Assembly (NCBI GenBank): GCA_903917615.1
Contig: CAIXBH010000059.1
Span: 1-45,813, forward strand
DNA: 45,813 nt
Direction: 5' to 3'
DNA from: an uncultured Chloroflexota bacterium
GTDB lineage: Bacteria; Chloroflexota; Dehalococcoidia; UBA2979
How positions within the stretch are numbered: position 1 is the stretch's first letter; each line of letters opens with the position of its first letter. The translations under genes and the position numbers were made by a program. A model generated the notes under the pieces. It made no database searches. It was not told where the DNA came from and saw nothing but the letters and a program-made list of their open reading frames with translations. This document shows positions 1 to 8,175 of the stretch, piece by piece.

Positions 1-71
1 CGAGCATCGGGAACAGCCCGTCTCTGAAGATCGCTGGCCGTTTCTCGAATCACCGCGGAGCAGGGGATCTC

Positions 72-3000
72 ATGGTTGCAGACTCGTCGGCAGACATTAG
101 GCGCTACGTCGCTGCACGTCTGAAACAGTTCGCCACCGAGTTGCTCGACCTGTCTGGTCGAAGTCGCCTGCTGAACTACCGCGAGTCATGGACCGACCGC
201 ATCGGCCCCGTCGGCTTCAGTTCCTCTTTGACGATTGACGCGGTCTTTCGATACCTCGACGACGGACGCCGCCTTGAATTCCCCGTATCGGACACAGCCG
301 CACCGACGCTGGTGAATCCCATCTCGTCGAGCCGAGTGCTGCTAGGCGTGCCCCAGATGCCTCCAGCGCAACTGCGGCGAGCACTGAAAAAACTCAGCGA
401 TGCCTACAACGAAGGCCAACGGGAGAAGGGGACGAATCACGTCTTCGCTATGTTCGGCTTCCTCGAATACGTCGCTGGAACTGTCGGCACCGATGGCATC
501 GAAGGCGATCGACGGCTCGCGCCTGTTGTACTGGTCCCTCTAGAGGTGCAGCGGGTCAGTCGCAGCGGCACTTGGCAGTACTCGTTTGTCAGTGCCGGCC
601 CAGCGGAAGTCAATCCGGCTCTCGCGGTGCTGCTAAGCACCAACTTCAACTTGGACATCCCGGCCCTAGAGGAGGGCATCCAGAACTCGACGACCGGCCT
701 ACAACTCTCAACCTACTTCCGCGCTGTTGAGCGACAGATCATCTCCAGGAAGCCGACTTGGCGGCTCCTTCCCAATCTGGCGGTCGCCGCTCTTCCGGCA
801 AGAGGCCGGATGGTCATCTACGAGGACTTGAGTCAGGGATGCTCACCGAACGACGACGACGCGATCTGGATGGCAAATCCTTGGGTCGCGAACGAGCGAG
901 TAACCAAGCTACTGGCCGGCTCCACGGATTCCGCTGACACGCTGCAAAGCGCCGACATACATCCGGTCGATTCACCAGCGCTACGCGGCGAGATCCCCGT
1001 CTTACCGCTACCGGCAGACTCGACACAGTTGTCGGCGGTTATCGATGCGCTCCGAGATCGCGACTTGGTGATTAAGGGGCCACCCGGTACCGGCAAGAGC
1101 CAGACGATTGCGAACCTCATCGCGGCGTTGCTTCAAAGACAGAAGTCAGTTCTGTTTCTCGCCGACAAGGCGGCAGCACTGGAGGTCGTACAAAAGCGGC
1201 TCGATGATGTTGGTCTAGGCCCGTTCTGCCTGCAGATTCATTCTCAGCAAGCCACACGGACAGAAGTCCTTCGGCAAGTGCGTTCGCACCTCGCGGCTGT
1301 CCGTAATAGGACTGCTCGGCCAGCCGAGTCGCTTGAAGAAGCCCGCACCCTGTATTTCGACATGCTCGACGATCTCAACCGACGAGTCGCGCTCCTGGGT
1401 GCGCGACTTGGAGAGACGCGCTACTCGATTCATTCCGCCCTGGCTGAGTTAGACGCGGTTCCCGGCTCTCGGACTTCACCGAGCGAGATGTTGTCGCTCG
1501 CCTGGGTCACGAAACGGATCACCGACCGTGACATCCAGGAGTACGTCGCACTGTGCCGCCGAATCGAGTTGCTACGCGAGACGCTGGCGCAGGACTTTGG
1601 GGTTGGCGCCGACCACCCATGGCTTCAACTCCATGACGATCAGCTCGATAACCCGGACTCGATACCGACGATCTTGGACGCACTCCGAGGCTACCGCGAC
1701 GCGACCGCACGGCTTGCCCAAGCAAGCTCGATCTTGATGGCCGAGCCAACGATCGCTGACGTGAACACGATTTCTGACTCGCTGCTCGCTAGCGTTGCTG
1801 AGCTGGGGCACCCGTCCCCTAGTGAACTCCGACCGAAAGCAATCGCCCTTCTCCAAGAAAGCGCGAAACGCCAGACTTACCGATCGGTGCTCGACCTGTC
1901 CGATCAGTTGGATGGACTCACGGAACGTATTCGGGCTCTCGCTTCCTCGCCCCCCGACCCGACGCAAGTCCTCGCCGCCAAAGACCTTCTAGAGTCGAGG
2001 AAACTTCTGGGATCCTCCCAATCGGTCTTGGCGTGGGACACGGATCTTGCAGAGGCTTGTAACCGACACAATCGACTGGTCGGGGCGACAGGTGCGTTGA
2101 CTGCGCTCACGACCCGGCTCGCCTTACCCCCGTTGCGCTCCCGCGACGACGTTCTCGCATTCAGCGAATGCCTCGACCTCGCCCAACAGCTTCGGATGCT
2201 ACTTCACGTGCGCCGCCAATCACTCGCATCACCTGATGCACTGGAGTCAGTCAAACGACTCGGTCAACGCGCGGCTGAGTTACGAGCTGCTAGCACCGAG
2301 CAGGCGCGCGAGTTCGTCGTTGTATCCGCTCAAACCAGCTCAGACGAAGTGCTCCGAGCTGCGACGAGTCTCAGGACCGCCGGGATGTTCTCGTTCCTCA
2401 GCAAAGAGGATCGGGCTGCGCGACGCCTCTACAAGACGCTCCACCGCAGGGATGCTCCCGCTTCGGTACCGGCCGCTGACGCCCTACAGACCTTCGGCCT
2501 GCACCTCCGAGACATCGAAGCATTTCGCGGATCGAACGAAGCATCTTCTCTGTTGGGGGATCTCTTTGATGGCGTCGAAACGGACTTCGCACCGATCCTC
2601 ACTTGCGCCGAGGTCCTAGACGCTGCCACCCGGCTTCGACGGCACGGAGAACTAGGTTCCACGTTGGCCCGCGTTCTCACGCACGGCACGAATGAAGAAG
2701 CCGCGTCGCTTGCCGATCTGCCTAGCCCTGAGGAATCCGAAGCGATCGGAGTGCTGCTATCAGAACTTTCATCGGCAGAGCCTGACATCACGGCGCTCGT
2801 CGTTGCGAAATCTTCCTGGATTCAGTCCGCGACCGAAGTACTGGAAGCCCTACGTTCCACGCATCTACGCGAGGACATTCCATTCGGTCCGGCGGTGACC
2901 GAGTTGTTCCAGGTGCTCGGGCAACGCGCAGAGAACCGCGAGGCCAGCGCGCGCTTCGCATCGGCACTGGCTGAGCTGACCGAGGCCGGGTATGACGTGT

Positions 3001-5372
3001 CGGGGCAGGGCGACCGGGTTACCCTCAGCCAGGATTTGGATCTGTTTGATTCATTGGAGACCGTTGCTTCGTATTGCGAAGTGCCTCCGCTGTTCGATGG
3101 GGGGGCCGTCAGTGCCTTCCTCGCGAGGACTCACAGCAACATCTCTGAGTTGGCAGCCGCGGTTGCTGGCCTGCGCCGCCAGCGTATCCACGTCGACGCG
3201 CTCTTCGGTTCGACTCCAATTCCTCGCCTTCAAGACAACCAAAGTCCTCAATCTGTCGTCGAAAGTTGCGATGAGCTTGTTGGCCAGCACGCTTCGCTCG
3301 CGGTCGCTCTGCAGTTCCTTGGCGCTGTCAGGGATGGTAGGCGGCTAGGCCTGCTTGATGGCGCCCCTAGTGGCGCCGTATTCGATTCGACCTTCTTTCA
3401 AGATGCCCACCGACGACTGTTGGTGACCCTTCTGCGGCTCGTCTTCCCGAACTTTCGAGCGATCGCGGAGGTCTCGCGAACGGAGATGGAGTCGCTGCGG
3501 GAGCGATTCGCGGATGCAGGAACACGTCTACGCAGACTGTCATCTGCGGCGGCGAACTCCGAACTTCGCGGCCGTCCGCACGTTAGCGGGGTTTCGCGGG
3601 GCAAGAGGTCCGATTGGACCGAGTGGAGTCTACTGGAGCACCAAGCATCACTGACGCGCCCGTCATTGCCCCTTCGCTCTCTACTTGAGCGCTCGGCACA
3701 TGCGCTCAAGTCCAACATGCCGTGCTGGATGATGTCGCCAAGCTCTGTCGCTCAGTTCGTGTCGCCGACGCAACGCTTCGATGTTGTGATCATCGACGAG
3801 GCGAGCCAGATGCGTCCGGAGGAGGCCGTCACGTCGATCGGGAGAGCCGAACGGTTCGTAATCGTCGGAGACGAACAACAGCTTCCTCCAACGTCATTCT
3901 TCGAGGCAGATCCCTTCGGCAACATCCCCGATGAGGAGCAAACTGAATCGATCCTGGAACTCGCCGCGGCCGTGGCACGGCCAGTTCGGGAACTGCTCTT
4001 CCACTACCGCTCGCGTCACGAAGATTTGATTCGATTCTCGAATACGAACTTCTATGACGATCGGCTTCAGATCTTCCCGTCTGCCGAGCGTGTTCTGGAG
4101 GGAGTCCCTCTCGGCGTTATCCATCATTTCGTCGGCGGCACTTATCAAGGCTCGGGCCTCAACGAAGAAGAGGCTCAGGTGGTTGCGAAAGCCGCCCTGG
4201 AGCACATGCGAACCCGCGCCGACTGGTCGCTAGGGATTGCCGCAGTCAACCAGGCCCAAGCCGATGCGATCTCTAACCTGTTGGATCAATTGGTTGTGCG
4301 GGATCCCGTAGCGCAGCGATTCTTGGCTCGCTGGGACTCGACGACGGAGCCGTTCTTCGTCAAGAACCTCGAATCGGTCCAAGGTGATGAGCGCGACGTC
4401 ATTATGATCAGCACCGTCTATGGGAAGCAGCAGGGTCAGACACGAGTTCAGCAAACCTTCGGCCCGATCAACTCCTTGAATGGACATCGTCGGCTGAATG
4501 TCCTAATCACTCGCGCGAAGTACCGGTGCGAGGTCTTCACCTCAATGCAGTCCTCGGACATCACGCCCGGACCTACGACACATCGAGGAGTCACAGTGCT
4601 CCGCGACTACCTTGCGTATGCCGCCACGGGCCATCTGTCGCGGATGATTGCGCCGACCGACGCACCAACCGGCGATTTCGACAGCCCATTTGAGGAAGCG
4701 GTCGCCGCGGCGCTTGGCGATGCCGGCTGGAAGGTGCACACACAGGTCGGCGTGAACGGATTCCGAGTCGATCTCGCAGTCGTCGATCCCGAGAATCCCG
4801 ATCGGTACATCACGGGAATCGAGTGCGACGGAGCGACCTATCACTCCTCCGCCTCTGCTCGTGACCGAGATCTGTTGCGGCAGGAAATCCTCGAAAGCAA
4901 AGGCTGGCGGCTGTATCGAATCTGGTCCGCTGATTGGTTTGCTGACCGGGAAGCCGAGCTCTCCCGCGTCCTGAGGTTCCTGGATGACCTCGTGGTCAAA
5001 CAGGACGACGGCTTCGTAGTGCCGGAGGTCGTCGGACCTGCACATGCTCATGCCGCGCCGAGCTTGCCAGCGGCAATTGAATCGTCAACGGAGGTTGCGC
5101 AAGCGCAGTGGACTCAGACTGAGACTGCCGTTGCAGATTCGGCATCGTCCACCGACGGCGACGAACGAGCTGAGGAAATCCGTCGGCTCATCCGATGGAC
5201 GGTTCCGGAGCGCGGGAGGATTTCATGGCTGGCTCTTCAAGAGTCGGTTGCCAAGGCACTTACCGAACATCTCACCGATGAACTTCGGATCGAGATCGAC
5301 CGCGAGGTGGCTGCCCTCGTTGCAGCGAAGGAAATTGCAACGGACTGGCATGACTTCTGGCGACGCGACTGA
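72..5372 (+). CDS. DUF4011 / SF1 helicase / PD-(D/E)XK nuclease protein (MTES_1575-type), putative defence effector
   Basis: Very large (1766 aa) multidomain nucleic-acid enzyme. The N-terminal ~300 residues match the DUF4011 style seen before AAA_11/AAA_12 helicases. Walker A GPPGTGKS is at residues 336-343, Walker B DEASQM at 1242-1247, and a motif VI-like RLNVLITRAK near 1475. The ~900 residues between the Walker motifs are alpha-helical in character and poorly conserved, as is usual here. Residues ~1540-1625 hold a Vsr/MTES_1575-like nuclease fold (FRVDLAVVDP, then GIECDGATYH), giving the D...ExD/H pattern of PD-(D/E)XK enzymes. The C-terminal ~65 residues resemble DUF3320. Family proteins recur in defence islands and are presumed to unwind and cut invading nucleic acid; that role is inferred. 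The start at 72 has a purine-rich upstream GGAGCAGGGG; the frame is open to the window edge but has no other start codon. Codon use is less GC-rich than in genes to the right. Confidence 0.9.
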   Translation: MVADSSADIRRYVAARLKQFATELLDLSGRSRLLNYRESWTDRIGPVGFSSSLTIDAVFRYLDDGRRLEFPVSDTAAPTLVNPISSSRVLLGVPQMPPAQLRRALKKLSDAYNEGQREKGTNHVFAMFGFLEYVAGTVGTDGIEGDRRLAPVVLVPLEVQRVSRSGTWQYSFVSAGPAEVNPALAVLLSTNFNLDIPALEEGIQNSTTGLQLSTYFRAVERQIISRKPTWRLLPNLAVAALPARGRMVIYEDLSQGCSPNDDDAIWMANPWVANERVTKLLAGSTDSADTLQSADIHPVDSPALRGEIPVLPLPADSTQLSAVIDALRDRDLVIKGPPGTGKSQTIANLIAALLQRQKSVLFLADKAAALEVVQKRLDDVGLGPFCLQIHSQQATRTEVLRQVRSHLAAVRNRTARPAESLEEARTLYFDMLDDLNRRVALLGARLGETRYSIHSALAELDAVPGSRTSPSEMLSLAWVTKRITDRDIQEYVALCRRIELLRETLAQDFGVGADHPWLQLHDDQLDNPDSIPTILDALRGYRDATARLAQASSILMAEPTIADVNTISDSLLASVAELGHPSPSELRPKAIALLQESAKRQTYRSVLDLSDQLDGLTERIRALASSPPDPTQVLAAKDLLESRKLLGSSQSVLAWDTDLAEACNRHNRLVGATGALTALTTRLALPPLRSRDDVLAFSECLDLAQQLRMLLHVRRQSLASPDALESVKRLGQRAAELRAASTEQAREFVVVSAQTSSDEVLRAATSLRTAGMFSFLSKEDRAARRLYKTLHRRDAPASVPAADALQTFGLHLRDIEAFRGSNEASSLLGDLFDGVETDFAPILTCAEVLDAATRLRRHGELGSTLARVLTHGTNEEAASLADLPSPEESEAIGVLLSELSSAEPDITALVVAKSSWIQSATEVLEALRSTHLREDIPFGPAVTELFQVLGQRAENREASARFASALAELTEAGYDVSGQGDRVTLSQDLDLFDSLETVASYCEVPPLFDGGAVSAFLARTHSNISELAAAVAGLRRQRIHVDALFGSTPIPRLQDNQSPQSVVESCDELVGQHASLAVALQFLGAVRDGRRLGLLDGAPSGAVFDSTFFQDAHRRLLVTLLRLVFPNFRAIAEVSRTEMESLRERFADAGTRLRRLSSAAANSELRGRPHVSGVSRGKRSDWTEWSLLEHQASLTRPSLPLRSLLERSAHALKSNMPCWMMSPSSVAQFVSPTQRFDVVIIDEASQMRPEEAVTSIGRAERFVIVGDEQQLPPTSFFEADPFGNIPDEEQTESILELAAAVARPVRELLFHYRSRHEDLIRFSNTNFYDDRLQIFPSAERVLEGVPLGVIHHFVGGTYQGSGLNEEEAQVVAKAALEHMRTRADWSLGIAAVNQAQADAISNLLDQLVVRDPVAQRFLARWDSTTEPFFVKNLESVQGDERDVIMISTVYGKQQGQTRVQQTFGPINSLNGHRRLNVLITRAKYRCEVFTSMQSSDITPGPTTHRGVTVLRDYLAYAATGHLSRMIAPTDAPTGDFDSPFEEAVAAALGDAGWKVHTQVGVNGFRVDLAVVDPENPDRYITGIECDGATYHSSASARDRDLLRQEILESKGWRLYRIWSADWFADREAELSRVLRFLDDLVVKQDDGFVVPEVVGPAHAHAAPSLPAAIESSTEVAQAQWTQTETAVADSASSTDGDERAEEIRRLIRWTVPERGRISWLALQESVAKALTEHLTDELRIEIDREVAALVAAKEIATDWHDFWRRD

Positions 5373-5388
5373 CGATACGACGACGGTG

Positions 5389-5396
5389 AAAGGAGG
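5389..5396 (+). promoter_or_regulatory. Strong Shine-Dalgarno AAAGGAGG for the 61-aa ORF
   Basis: AAAGGAGG lies 5 nt before a GTG start at 5402 and just 16 nt after the helicase stop. It is one of the best ribosome-binding sites in the window. It is the main reason to accept the small GTG-initiated ORF as real and translated with the helicase. Confidence 0.75.
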
Positions 5397-5401
5397 CAGC
5401 C

Positions 5402-5587
5402 GTGCAGCATCAGATTAGGTTCTCGATCGAGAAGGAAACGAAGAACACTGTCCGATACCAGGAGGAGTCAGGCGGGAAGCCCCCGGTCATTGGAACTCTT
5501 TATGTGCAGAAGTGGGCCTTGGGAGTAGACGTGCCCTCAGTTCTCTCATTGACCATCAGTACCGACCCCCCTCCGCCCGATCAATGA
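5402..5587 (+). CDS. Small conserved-looking protein downstream of the helicase-nuclease (61 aa)
   Basis: GTG-initiated 61-aa ORF with a strong Shine-Dalgarno, 29 nt after the helicase stop. The protein is compact and balanced in composition, not arginine-rich like shadow ORFs. It begins with SIEKETKNTVRY and continues with IGTLYVQKWALG, followed by a C-terminal beta-strand-like VLSLTIS. From memory this resembles a short uncharacterised bacterial family with a KETKNTVRY plus GTLYVQK core, but I cannot verify that here. There are no membrane segments or cysteines. The last 7 nt overlap the 3' end of the convergent hipA-like gene. A role as accessory or regulatory partner of the helicase is inferred from position only. 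Confidence 0.65.
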   Translation: MQHQIRFSIEKETKNTVRYQEESGGKPPVIGTLYVQKWALGVDVPSVLSLTISTDPPPPDQ

Positions 5588-6819
5588 CTCAACCGGTCCA
5601 TCTGTGCCTCGTATGCCGGCAACAGCGTTGGGGGCAATCCGTCAATCTCCTCAGCAGCCTTTCGCACTGCTTCGGGTAATCGCCCAAGCAGGTCGCTCAC
5701 AATCTCAACTGCGCGCGAACCAGATAGCCCCCACGCCGTCGCCTCGGCCACGAGACGATCTGACGTGACACGATCAATGCGTTGAACAGAATCGACGTAC
5801 ATCGACATGTGCTCCGTCACCCCTTCCGCCTTGTACGCGAGCGTCGACATCAAGTCGTACAGAGGCGCAAGCCGCAAGCTCAGGTCTTGAAGGTGGAGCA
5901 GAGAGAAGTTCTTCCCATGTGCATCCGCGTTGCCGAGCGCGACGTTGAAGGTGACGGCCCTCAGTAGTGCTTCGAGTGACGACCGCTCCGTCGCGCTCAT
6001 GAGCACAGCTGCGACCTTCCGGAGAGATGGACCGCCGTCTTCCTGGTACTTGTTCTTTGGCAGAATCCCGAGCGCCTGACACAGGTCTTCTTGGTGCACG
6101 CGAGTCACGATCCTCTGTGCATCGACCGTTCGGTCGAATCGTTCAATAACGATCAGCTTGCGGCCTTCGACCTGAATGACCTCGACCTCTGCCACGGGAA
6201 GCCCTGCGTACTTCGCGACGCGCATGCAGAAGGCTTCGTTCTCGACGGTGTTGCGGTACGTGGCGTGAGGGGGCTTCAGGATGTGCGTTGACGGCGTGTT
6301 GTCCACGGGCCGCCCCCAGGAGCCATCTGGCATCTTCGTCAGAAGCAGCTTGTCCTGGATGCCGGCGAGAGAAAGTCTCACACGGCCACTGACGCCGAGG
6401 GGCCGCGAACGAAGCCCTCGAACAAGTTCATCGAGCTCGGTGTCGGACAGCGGTGTAGCGGTGGACGTTGTTGCCTGTGCCGGGGGCGATGATTCGTCCG
6501 GGAGCACGATGAGCGCCCCGGCACAGTCACGGCCGAGTTCACGCAGCAAACCGAAGGTGTCATTCGCGACGAGGTCGAACTCGGCGGCGATCGTGGCGCG
6601 CGTCTCCCCTTCCGGGAGTAGGCCATCCAAGAACGCCCGCGTGCGCGCATTTGGGTATGGCTGGTCGACCACCGGCAGATTCAGCGACAGCAGCGGCGTT
6701 CCCAGGCCGAACTGGGTACGAGCATCATCGGTGTACTGGAGACGAAGACGACCGTTGCTGCCCTGCTCGATGCGAGCCACGAGGGTTCCGTAGAGCCAGA
6801 TTGAAAGGCCCCCGGCCAT
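5581..6819 (-). CDS. hipA: HipA-like serine/threonine kinase toxin
   Basis: 412-aa HipA-family kinase, the toxin of a type II toxin-antitoxin pair. In E. coli, HipA phosphorylates GltX and induces growth arrest; the target here is unknown. The N-terminal ~100 residues match the HipA N1 (couple_hipA) region, with LPEGETR near 69-75. The HipA_C kinase core has SLAGIQDK with Ser150 just before the P-loop-like segment, an IVIERFDR segment (224-231), the catalytic NADAHGKN loop (297-304, Asp299) and the metal-binding LYDL (Asp322). All key residues appear intact, so the kinase is probably active. The ATG overlaps the antitoxin stop by one base (TAATG), which indicates translational coupling behind hipB. 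The 3' end overlaps the convergent 61-aa ORF by 7 nt. Confidence 0.93.
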   Translation of the reverse strand: MAGGLSIWLYGTLVARIEQGSNGRLRLQYTDDARTQFGLGTPLLSLNLPVVDQPYPNARTRAFLDGLLPEGETRATIAAEFDLVANDTFGLLRELGRDCAGALIVLPDESSPPAQATTSTATPLSDTELDELVRGLRSRPLGVSGRVRLSLAGIQDKLLLTKMPDGSWGRPVDNTPSTHILKPPHATYRNTVENEAFCMRVAKYAGLPVAEVEVIQVEGRKLIVIERFDRTVDAQRIVTRVHQEDLCQALGILPKNKYQEDGGPSLRKVAAVLMSATERSSLEALLRAVTFNVALGNADAHGKNFSLLHLQDLSLRLAPLYDLMSTLAYKAEGVTEHMSMYVDSVQRIDRVTSDRLVAEATAWGLSGSRAVEIVSDLLGRLPEAVRKAAEEIDGLPPTLLPAYEAQMDRLSH

Positions 6820-7052
6820 TACCAGTCCGCCTCTTGCAGCGACATTCGGACGCCCAACTCCCGGAGGATGCGGAAGAGCCGCCTCATGTGCTCGGTCTCT
6901 CGGCCCTGCTCGATCTCCGACAGGTAGCTCCGGTGAAGCCCGACTCTCTCCGCGAGCTCTGCCTGTGTCAGGCCGGCCCGCGCCCGGTAGTGCTTGATTG
7001 CCGCTCCCAGCGAGTCCGCTGAGTAGATGCGGAACAGAGGCTCTTCGCCCAT
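6819..7052 (-). CDS. hipB: HipB-like XRE-family antitoxin
   Basis: 77-aa helix-turn-helix protein and first gene of the hipBA-like operon. The XRE/HTH_3 domain spans residues ~15-65, with AELAERVGLHRSYLSEIEQG as the turn and recognition helices. A short C-terminal tail (RELGVRMSLQEADW) probably mediates dimerisation or HipA contact. It should neutralise HipA and repress its own promoter by binding the four operators upstream. An AGGAG Shine-Dalgarno sits 6 nt before the ATG. The gene is followed directly by hipA in a TAATG overlap, so antitoxin is made first. Confidence 0.92.
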   Translation of the reverse strand: MGEEPLFRIYSADSLGAAIKHYRARAGLTQAELAERVGLHRSYLSEIEQGRETEHMRRLFRILRELGVRMSLQEADW

Positions 7053-7065
7053 CGGTTGCTCCTAA

Positions 7066-7194
7066 TGTCGTAATTCACCGACATCATAGCAATCTACACC
7101 GATGTCGGCAAATCACGACAACCGATGAGGATGGACATATGTCTTGAAATCAAGACAAGAGTCAAAGACTACTCCTTGTCGGGATATTCAGACA
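7066..7194. promoter_or_regulatory. Array of four HipB-type operators, 37-bp period
   Basis: Four 18-bp inverted repeats of the form TGTC(G/T)-N8-(C/A)GACA: O1 7066-7083 (TGTCG/CGACA), O2 7103-7120 (TGTCG/CGACA), O3 7140-7157 (TGTCT/AGACA, with 8-bp arms TGTCTTGA/TCAAGACA) and O4 7177-7194 (TGTCG/AGACA). Start-to-start spacing is exactly 37 bp in all three intervals, about 3.5 helical turns, so neighbouring sites lie on opposite faces. The E. coli hipBA promoter also has several 5-N8-5 operators (TATCC-N8-GGATA), so the layout matches known HipB binding with a different half-site. Confidence 0.85.
7083..7111 (-). promoter_or_regulatory. Predicted hipBA promoter
   Basis: On the minus strand, a -35 TTGCCG (7111-7106), a 17-nt spacer and a -10 TATGAT (7088-7083) form a good sigma-70-type promoter about 30 nt upstream of the hipB ATG. 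The -35 lies inside operator O2 and the -10 abuts operator O1. HipB bound at either site would therefore block RNA polymerase directly. Confidence 0.6.
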
Positions 7195-7745
7195 ACCGTC
7201 GCTGCCCGAGTCTCATCTACCAGCGATACCGCGAGACGGAACGGCGCGACCGTGATTTCGCCGCCGGTGAACAGTGATTCCGATGTTTGTGCAGTGGTAG
7301 CGACGGCGCGGACTTAGCCGCAGCGTTGCTATCCGCCCGCAACCAGACACAACCCTGACAGCCCCGCCATCGACGAGGATTTGCCTCGCTTTGGCGGTGC
7401 CCCCCGACCCGCAGTCGCTTCCGCCATTCGCGAGGTCGGTCCCTCTCGACACTTCGCGGCGCCGAGTTCGACGCCTGTTGCGCGTGTCACGGCCGGGTGA
7501 CGGCTTCGACCCGATACTCCGCCCGCACGACGTGGCCGACGGGGTAGCGGGAGACGTGCCTCGGCGGATCCGCGTGGGGTTGGACACGCCCTGGACGAAC
7601 CAGCAGCGGGACGACTCACCGTGAGATCCTCGATCAGGTCGGCGGACGCAGGACCGAGGCGGCTCCGCCGCGGCGTTCGCCGCCCCGTGGCTGGGCAGGT
7701 CACGCGTCCCAGAGTTCTGACAAGGCACACATTGGGAGGCGGACA
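7195..7745. other. Gene-free stretch between the defence module and the DUF2177 cluster
   Basis: I see no supportable gene here. The ORFs on both strands (for example a 77-aa ORF at 7391-7624) are arginine-rich, lack a convincing ribosome-binding site and match no family I recognise. No tRNA, att-like direct repeat or transposase remnant is visible. Composition changes across this stretch from the AT-richer left module to the GC-rich chromosome. A GGGAGG Shine-Dalgarno for the next gene lies at its right end, so that gene's promoter is probably within it. Confidence 0.5.
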
Positions 7746-8150
7746 ATGGCATCGACCGCGATTGCAGCGGCAGCGACGCTCGTGACGATGGGCGTGCTCG
7801 ACGCGATCTGGCTGACGACGATGACCACACGCCTCTACCGCAGGCAGCTCTCCGGCCTGCTGCTCGACGCACCGAGCATGGTCCCCGCGCTCGCGTTCTA
7901 CCTGCTGTACGCCATCGGCGTCCTGGTGCTGGTCGTGCGTCCGGCGCTCGACGGCGACTGGCCGCTGAGTCGCGTGGTCGCCGTTGGTGCACTGCTGGGC
8001 CTGGTCGCGTACGGCACCTACGACCTCACGAATCAGGCTACCGTCCGAGGATGGTCGATGGTCGTCACCATCGTCGACATGGCGTGGGGAGCGTCCCTCA
8101 CCGCCGTCGTCGCCGCGATCGCCATCGTGGTTGCGCGCCGGTTTGCCTAG
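7746..8150 (+). CDS. DUF2177 family membrane protein
   Basis: 134-aa integral membrane protein with about four hydrophobic segments. Family signatures are visible: LDAIWLTTMTTRLYRRQLSG near the N-terminus, the central FYLLYAIGVLVLVV segment and AYGTYDLTNQAT followed by WGASL in the C-terminal half. This pattern identifies DUF2177. The biochemical role is unknown. The family is often found with short-chain dehydrogenase, FAD-binding and DUF1365 genes in lipid-modification clusters, as here. GGGAGG precedes the ATG by 6 nt. First gene of a four-gene plus-strand operon. Confidence 0.88.
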   Translation: MASTAIAAAATLVTMGVLDAIWLTTMTTRLYRRQLSGLLLDAPSMVPALAFYLLYAIGVLVLVVRPALDGDWPLSRVVAVGALLGLVAYGTYDLTNQATVRGWSMVVTIVDMAWGASLTAVVAAIAIVVARRFA

Positions 8151-8175
8151 TGCGCAACGCACGGACGGGGTGCTC

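Noticed and set aside
2-100. Open frame from the left window edge (…SEDRWPFLES…) ending at TAG inside the helicase gene
   Set aside because: It could be the tail of an upstream gene overlapping the helicase start by 29 nt, but at 32 codons, with no recognisable motif and an arginine-rich end, I cannot support it.
7066-7194. Four evenly spaced repeats as a CRISPR-like array
   Set aside because: The repeats are 18-bp inverted repeats with only 19 bp between them, variable centres and a promoter embedded; they fit HipB operators, not CRISPR repeats and spacers.
7391-7624. 77-aa plus-strand ORF in the gap after the HipBA operators
   Set aside because: Arginine/proline-rich, no ribosome-binding site and no family resemblance; the opposite strand is equally open. 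Most likely chance in high-GC DNA.
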